Of a stretch of 64,000 nucleotides of DNA, positions 58,164 to 64,000 are shown piece after piece; position 1 is the first letter of the stretch; every line of letters starts with the position of its first letter. This DNA comes from Kalmusia sp. IMI 367209 (lineage: Eukaryota > Ascomycota > Dothideomycetes > Pleosporales > Didymosphaeriaceae). The stretch lies in NCBI GenBank assembly GCA_027946365.1, contig JAPEUQ010000014.1, positions 248,001 through 312,000 of the forward strand, in the 5' to 3' direction. Position numbers and translations under genes: made by a program. The notes under the pieces are model-generated. The model did no database searches, was not told the origin of the DNA, and worked only from the letters and a program-made list of their open reading frames with translations.

Positions 58164-58973
58164 CTATGTGGTGCTTGAGGCACCTGCCGTCTGCGAAGGT
58201 AAACGATTGAGCATCCACCCAGCAGGCCGCCCTTCGGATCTCTTTGTCACTGCCAAAAAACCGCTACGATCACACCACTCTCCTGCATGCGCATCGAAAT
58301 ATCTGATGTCTAATCGTGGCGGATTGTTTCCTACGGGAATCGTTTCGTCGATCAGGTAATCCCAAAGTTGCGCCACTAAAGTAATGTCTGGTTAGCCGCA
58401 AGGAACAGGATCAAAGTGTGTATACTCACCCCTTTGGTCCACCTGTAGATATTCATTGAAATTCATTCGTCCACTTCCCATTAAAATATCTGCTTGGTCG
58501 TGCTCTATTGGAGAAATAATGATATTAGGCAAACTCGTGCCCGGTTGTCGAACGTTAACCGCAAGATGGTGGAGCAGTTGACAACGCGCTCGAAAATTCT
58601 CAAAATGACTAGTACCCCTGGAATCTACAAGGACATTTCTGATAATTCCGACACCTGGTGTAACTCTGTCGGCAGGAAATATACCCGGTAAAATGGTGAT
58701 AAGGTAATTGTCGTAGCCGTGGCGATGGAGGGCATTGCCCTCGTCATCTTGGCCATCCTCATTCCCCAGGATAAGGTGTCCATGGTCTTCTATAATTGAT
58801 CTCGTCCTATATACCGCCATGCTATGGTGCCCACACTCCTCTCCATTCCCATTGTTGCTGCAGACAAAGGTTCTTGTGTTGTCATATGGGTCGGTGGCCC
58901 AATTCAATGCTTTGTCATCTTCTCTAACCAATTCTGTATGATCATCTCTAGAGAACCAATTTTGGCGGTCCAT
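58164..58973 (-). CDS. Hypothetical two-exon protein
   Basis: Unrecognised 251-residue hydrophilic protein. Exons 58973-58430 and 58375-58164 are joined by a clean 54-base GTGAGT...TTTAG intron that splits a Val codon (VDQRVAQLWDYLID), which supports a real gene. No signal peptide or membrane span. Visible features: a Cys/His cluster CSNNGNGEECGHHS near residues 38-52, an Asp/His-rich part (EDGQDDEGNALHRHGYDNY), a hydrophobic strand ITILPGIFPADRVTP, and a C-terminal half containing RLDIRYFDAHAGEWCDRS. It lies isolated in AT-rich DNA next to the HET gene; accessory status is inferred. Confidence 0.6.
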
Positions 58974-60224
58974 AGTAGCCGTGTACTATTTTCGGAAGTT
59001 GATCGATGGATGTAAATTTCCTCGTGGGAGCCGGGAGTTCCGCAAAGCGTTCTAGAATGTTGGTAACTCGTTGATGAAATGTTGGATCTACAATGATATT
59101 TGTTTTAAGTAAACGAGGATGCGTGAAGCAGTTTAATGCAGAAGAAAGGAAGATATGCTTGCTGAAGACGTTTATATACTATACGATGACTCTTTTTGAT
59201 GCCAAAACTTGTGTGTATCATGAAACCTTTCACTCACGCTTTTTGGAAGGCCTCTACGTTGATGATATAAGTTTGATTATTCTTAGCGACATAATAAACT
59301 CTGAGTAGGTGTTGTAGGGATCGAATAAGTCAGATTGTTTATCTTCGTGAGTATTCTGTCATTATGACTAAATTGAGGCTCAGGTAGGTAAGCGAGCAAC
59401 CTAGTAGAGAGAAGGAAATCGGAAGCCTGCAAATTCTGCCATGCTCTTCGCTCGCGTCGCAATATATAGGTATCGCAAAGACATCAACAATAAGTACCCT
59501 CTCTAACGTAGAATCTAGCCATCTGCTCGACAAGATGTTGAGGATACAGAAGGCAGCAGTAGATGCGCTATGGTTTTACATGACTGAATGCATCGCCTCT
59601 TTGCTCTTATATGCTTGATGACTCATACGTCTATGATTCATACACGAGTATAAGTCGTGTTTATTTGAGTCAATGTACGACTTGATTGCCTTCCCGTACG
59701 TGACTCGGCAGCATCTCCATGACACAATCATGAGAGCTTATCAGTGACATCATAACCACTTACCGGCTGAGCTGATAATTTGCTCAATTTCGTAGGATTT
59801 GAGACGACTATATCAATGACTCGATGTTCTGTACTACATTGAGGTGTACCTCTCTAGATATTAGAAGGAATGTGTGATCGACCCTTGATATAACATGATT
59901 ATAAGTCCATATGAAGTGTACGAGGTATGAACTGATATGAACGTAGATAAGATGAATATGTTGCAGGTTGATGTAAGTTGAAAGAAAAGGCTTACTCCTT
60001 TATATATCTCATATCCACCTCCCAAATATACACTATTCTAGTAGGAGAATCCGACATAGAAAGGTATCCAAGCATACTTGACAATAAACGGAATATGAAA
60101 ATTCTTATAACATACATTGTAAAAGCAGTGCCCTTGTGTGATGAACCGATTCATTGAAATTGTAATAGAGAGACTAATTAGGCTTCCGAGGATATTGCTT
60201 ATGGTTTTGTGGTTATCGATAGCT
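58974..60224. other. AT-rich gene-poor stretch
   Basis: About 1.25 kb AT-rich DNA between the two-exon gene and the HET gene 3' end; no ORF with recognisable character. Confidence 0.5.
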
Positions 60225-63200
60225 CTAGCTGAATCGAAATCGCCCTCTTGAACCTTCACTAATATCCTCAAACCATGAAGGCTTAGTTGCCTCATCCAAA
60301 TTCCCCTCCTTAGGATCAAGGTCCCTCACTACCGCCGTGCCCAAAATTTCCCTCTTCATGCCCCTCGTAGGCATCTCCCTCCTCCTCTTCTTGGGCTCTC
60401 CCAGCGCCGCATTCGGCTCCAATCTGGCGATGAGCGGATAAGACATACCCTCAAGCAAGAAAAGATCGTCACCATCTTGGACCCCGGTGGTGCCAACTCC
60501 AGTGATACCTTCCAGTCCAGTTTGAGTTATAAAGAGCTCGCGGCCGGCGAGGAAATCGATAACGTTCTGCAGGACGTTGTGGACGTCATATTTTTGTTTG
60601 CGTTGAGGTGTGTGCCACCTTAGCAATGATCCAAATGGGTAACCCTCTTCGACATGCGGTAGTTTGAGAGTAGATAGGTGTTCTAGGGTTACAATTCCTT
60701 GTTGTTCTTCGGAGTTCCGTACTTCGTGTATATTGTGTTTGTTCTCACCTGAGCCGAGAAGTGGAAACATGCAAACCCTACCACGCGATGATTCCATGTC
60801 TTCTTCTTTTTGATAGATTGATTCCGACCCGATAGGCTGGAATAGCCTATCTCCATCAAGGCCAATCATGTCCGCCATGATATTGTGGATCTTGGTTGCG
60901 CATTCGATCAAGAAACCCTCTCTTAGTCGTATCTCTAGAGGATGATAACCATTTTCAATGAGGTCAATATACTCATGATAGTAGATTGGCGCATGCGACA
61001 CGGCACATTTCATTGTATTCTGTCGTGGGCCTAGGCCTTCTTTCAAAAACTCGTATTTGGGGTTATCACCAAATATATCTCCTATTCTTTGCGCCGACAT
61101 AATGGCAAGCCTATGCACAATCTGTGAACGAAAATTGTCATAGTCGAATGCAAATATGCCAACAAGATCCTTCCACCTCCCTGCATCGATTGTTTCACGA
61201 AGAAAGCCGAGCAACCGGTCTTCCATGTCCAGAATGCGGCCTCTACGGCTCATTTCGGACGCCTCGTGTATCCACTCATGGGTCAAATGCATTTTTTCGA
61301 CACTTTGAGTCAATCCTTCTGGTGATTGTTCTTCTTCATTAGGGTGCTCGTTAGAAGCGGTGTGGTGTCGTTCCTGTTCCATTATAATATCAACGATCTC
61401 TGGAACTTTGGCTATGGCGTTTTCAAAAGACTCAATCACCAAGCCGGTAGCATCCATCAGTGCGTCGAGAAGTTCGACGATTGAGATGTCTGCACTAAAG
61501 CAGGATGGGCTCTCCGTAGCCCATGTAATGCTCGGATAGCCGGTGATCCCACCCAGTCGATTCACCATATCTGTGAATCTGTCCTTGATATTTTCGGGAC
61601 GGACTTCAGAGTCTTTTTGTCGTTCCTTGTCTTCCTTGTCTTGCATGTATTCAGGCTGCCAGTGTGTCCGTTCAACGAACCATAGTTGCTGCAAAAGTAA
61701 GAACGGGTCGCTGGCGGGGAGGGGATAAACATCGATTATTTCGTCAAGTAATAATCCATTCATGAATAATATGCGATCGAAGATATGAGCAGCGGAAAGG
61801 AAGTCTTTTGGCTTTTCCTTCCGGGCGACTGGACGATCCTCGCCGTTCCTGTTGAGGCGTGGCCTTGTGAAATCGGGAACCCATGAGGGCGTATCATGAC
61901 TTAAAGCATTCATTTCTCCCCAGTCTCGGTCCCGACATCGATATGGGAAGTACCAAAAAATATCCGCATTCATATCGACAACAATCATGTAGACTGCGAG
62001 ACGAGAGAACAATGTCGGTATTGGAATCATATAGTCGGGCGGAAAGAGGCTTCGAAACAAAGGATCCATGAGCTCTCGCAGGCCATAAACAGCGTCATGA
62101 GGATCGGTGCACTGTGCTTGAAGTGCCAAAATGAGGTAATGAGGTAATGAATACGGGGAACAGTGAAGACGTCTCGACATTACGGAATCGGCTTTCCAGG
62201 CCTTGTGACCCCATGTTGTCCATTCTCGCCCTATGGAGCCTTGCGGTGGCAGAATATTTCGCCTCGACTTTGGATCAATGCTTTTTGGATCTGAGCTCTT
62301 GACACTTTTCCTTTCCTCTTCAGCCTCTAGTGCATCGATATTAGATGAGTCCGAGATGTATGCCTTGTCGCATGCTGGTTCGGTACAACTATCGAATATC
62401 GTAGGATGCCTTTTTCTATGCTCTACCCATTTGTATAGCTTTCCAAAATTTCGATGAAAGGTCAGATTTTGGACATGTGAGCGACCACAATATAGGACTG
62501 GATCACGCTTGTTCAGGGTGTATTCTTGGAGAACCCATATTCTGGTCCACCAGCTTCTGCTGCTGACATCGATAAATCCGTCTACTAAGTCTGGACCCGC
62601 ATCGTGACACCACTTCAAGAACTCCGGATCAGGCCTATCAGCCTCATGAGCATCGTCGTCATCATCGTGATCATCATGATCATCGCGGCCGTCATCGTGT
62701 TCATGTTCGTGATCATGATCATGGCCGTGGTCGTGGTCGTCCTCGCGCACACTAGGCTCCAATATGGGGGATTGTAACAACCGAAACAAAGCGTCCGATG
62801 AAGGCGTAGATGCCCCGAGATATACGATGACCCTACTTGCACCAGCGTAGATACGAGCCATAAGCACGACTTGATGACAGCGCTCTTCAACATCCGCTTG
62901 GTTGATGCAAATTGAGTCTACCCACAGCATTCTGCTGCAAGAAGAATGTCGCAGTGATGACAAAGCTCCATGTAGATTTGGCGTAATGTGCTGCCTATGG
63001 CCGTTCACATAAATATGATTCCTTTCATGAGATGTCGAGTTCGCACCCCAAGTGTACGAGAGAGCCTCATACTCAAGGCTGATTGAATCTAAATCAGCAG
63101 TGAAGAGGTTTGCTATTAGTTTATCGCTTTCGTGGGCCGCCGGTAGAACTTCTAACAACCGTATTTTTGAAGTCGATTTCGAGATCGGAAGCGGTTGGTA

Positions 63201-63635
63201 TAACATCAGGTACCGTCCTAATGTCGTCTGCCTGGTGCGCTTTTCGTCGTGCCTGGAATCGTGATGTCGTGGCACAGCCACTTCGAAAGTCTGCTGATAA
63301 CATTCCTCGAGGAATTCCTGGACTTCGTCGTAGGCATAATTCCGAAGGTCGGGGTATTCTGGAAAGTCAAGATCTGGTAGTTTGATCGATCCAAGGTGTT
63401 CTTCGTCTAGGCTATAGTAGTAGTCCTTGGTTGGTATAATGTAGTCTTGTAATTGAAGCAAACGGGTATGCTGCTGCACCACTCGACAATGCTGCTCCCA
63501 CTGCTCCCACCCCGACCAATTCTCGCGTTCAGGTCCTTGTCTTGGAGGGTGCTCAGGAGGTGGAATGCCTGTTGATAAACTAACGACTCCCGATTCTAGC
63601 TCTGGATCCGAAAGCGCGTCAGCGTCTGAGGACAT
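60225..63635 (-). CDS. HET-domain (heterokaryon incompatibility) protein
   Basis: Putative non-self recognition or cell-death effector; HET domains are TIR-like and trigger incompatibility reactions in moulds. Single uninterrupted frame, 1136 residues. The HET core starts at about residue 189 with YEALSYTWG, then LHGALSSLRH, LWVDSICINQADVEERCHQV and ARIYAGASRVIVYLG. After LLQSPILEP comes a His/Asp-rich insert (about 297-335) before the domain resumes with WTRIWVLQEYTLNKRDPVLY. The long C-terminal part (about 450-1136) has no domain I recognise but contains HET-protein-typical blocks such as DPHDAVYGLRELMDP. The C-terminus carries EGMSYPLIARLEPNAAL, an element common at the end of HET proteins. 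Divergence and isolated setting are usual for this family. Confidence 0.92.
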   Translation of the reverse strand: MSSDADALSDPELESGVVSLSTGIPPPEHPPRQGPERENWSGWEQWEQHCRVVQQHTRLLQLQDYIIPTKDYYYSLDEEHLGSIKLPDLDFPEYPDLRNYAYDEVQEFLEECYQQTFEVAVPRHHDSRHDEKRTRQTTLGRYLMLYQPLPISKSTSKIRLLEVLPAAHESDKLIANLFTADLDSISLEYEALSYTWGANSTSHERNHIYVNGHRQHITPNLHGALSSLRHSSCSRMLWVDSICINQADVEERCHQVVLMARIYAGASRVIVYLGASTPSSDALFRLLQSPILEPSVREDDHDHGHDHDHEHEHDDGRDDHDDHDDDDDAHEADRPDPEFLKWCHDAGPDLVDGFIDVSSRSWWTRIWVLQEYTLNKRDPVLYCGRSHVQNLTFHRNFGKLYKWVEHRKRHPTIFDSCTEPACDKAYISDSSNIDALEAEEERKSVKSSDPKSIDPKSRRNILPPQGSIGREWTTWGHKAWKADSVMSRRLHCSPYSLPHYLILALQAQCTDPHDAVYGLRELMDPLFRSLFPPDYMIPIPTLFSRLAVYMIVVDMNADIFWYFPYRCRDRDWGEMNALSHDTPSWVPDFTRPRLNRNGEDRPVARKEKPKDFLSAAHIFDRILFMNGLLLDEIIDVYPLPASDPFLLLQQLWFVERTHWQPEYMQDKEDKERQKDSEVRPENIKDRFTDMVNRLGGITGYPSITWATESPSCFSADISIVELLDALMDATGLVIESFENAIAKVPEIVDIIMEQERHHTASNEHPNEEEQSPEGLTQSVEKMHLTHEWIHEASEMSRRGRILDMEDRLLGFLRETIDAGRWKDLVGIFAFDYDNFRSQIVHRLAIMSAQRIGDIFGDNPKYEFLKEGLGPRQNTMKCAVSHAPIYYHEYIDLIENGYHPLEIRLREGFLIECATKIHNIMADMIGLDGDRLFQPIGSESIYQKEEDMESSRGRVCMFPLLGSGENKHNIHEVRNSEEQQGIVTLEHLSTLKLPHVEEGYPFGSLLRWHTPQRKQKYDVHNVLQNVIDFLAGRELFITQTGLEGITGVGTTGVQDGDDLFLLEGMSYPLIARLEPNAALGEPKKRRREMPTRGMKREILGTAVVRDLDPKEGNLDEATKPSWFEDISEGSRGRFRFS
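62640..62748 (-). repeat. GAT/CAT low-complexity tract encoding His/Asp-rich insert
   Basis: Trinucleotide-like tract inside the HET gene that encodes alternating His and Asp/Glu, with about ten His in under 40 residues. In-frame; likely expands and contracts by slippage. Confidence 0.85.
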
Positions 63636-64000
63636 TGCGTTGAACGATTTTTCTAGTTCGGGTCACGGCAATTCAGATGTAAAAGAATGAATTCGGATCT
63701 CGCAGCCTTAAGCAATTTGCGATGGCCCCAACTACTTCCACCGGCCGTGCTGAGTAAAAAGCAACGACCTCGTATAAGGCTGAGCCCCCTCTCAGACCCC
63801 TGCTCGACTGCTACACAGCCACTTACCAAGACCATACCTAATTGGTCACGACGACGGCGACTAAGGATGTTCGCACCGTGCTTCGCGAAACCTTGTTATT
63901 TCTATGTCTTCTACTCAGGTAGACACAATAGCCAGGAATCTAAATCACCTTGCTAGTATGCGAAACGCAAATGCAACACGTTGGGACAAGGCGTTATACC
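63636..64000. other. HET gene promoter region
   Basis: Upstream DNA of the HET gene to the window edge; no other gene seen. Confidence 0.5.

Noticed and set aside
59093..59308. 71-codon plus-strand ORF in AT-rich DNA
   Set aside because: Short, no leader, composition as expected by chance.

Overview
The window reads as nuclear DNA of a filamentous ascomycete (Pezizomycotina, plausibly Dothideomycetes). The genes carry short GT...AG introns of about 45-170 bases. Start codons sit behind pyrimidine-rich leaders. The protein set (boron exporter, PEX16, RPN8, starch LPMO, HET protein, zinc-cluster-free fungal_trans_2 regulator) is typical of moulds. The class is an inference; no rRNA, tRNA or mitochondrial marker was found. 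All exon models below were built by eye from splice signals and reading-frame continuity.

Layout. 0-10 kb: a BOR1-like anion transporter running off the left edge, a small single-pass membrane ORF pair, a secreted M43 metalloprotease, a six-exon CDC50 flippase subunit and a SWIRM-domain protein. 10-13 kb is a long GC-rich stretch with no gene I can support. 13-25 kb: housekeeping and enzyme genes (SWIM-finger Sws1-like protein, proteasome RPN8, peroxin PEX16, HD phosphohydrolase, a GH17 glucanase fused to a But2-type domain, an O-methyltransferase). 24-36 kb is an AT-richer, gene-poor stretch with a PEBP protein, a possible retroelement-derived ORF, a secreted lipoxygenase and several unrecognised disordered ORFs. 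36-46 kb: a PXB/DUF3818 membrane-traffic protein, a membrane-anchored hypothetical protein and a regulator. 46-53 kb: a secreted hydrolase, then a starch-degradation pair transcribed divergently from a shared promoter of about 1.06 kb (GH13 alpha-amylase and AA13 lytic polysaccharide monooxygenase, both ending in CBM20). 53-64 kb: a large disordered protein, an AT-rich gene-poor stretch with one unknown two-exon gene, and a 1136-residue HET-domain protein.

How the genes work together. The clearest functional unit is the amylase/LPMO pair: a hydrolytic endo-amylase and an oxidative starch-cleaving enzyme, each targeted to granules by a starch-binding module and arranged for co-regulation. Most other neighbours look functionally unrelated. 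No secondary-metabolite cluster, CRISPR array or intact transposon was seen. The items most worth a second look are the GH17-But2 fusion, the lipoxygenase with terminal Ile, the His/Asp-rich insert in the HET protein, and the gag-like ORF behind a PBS-like motif.
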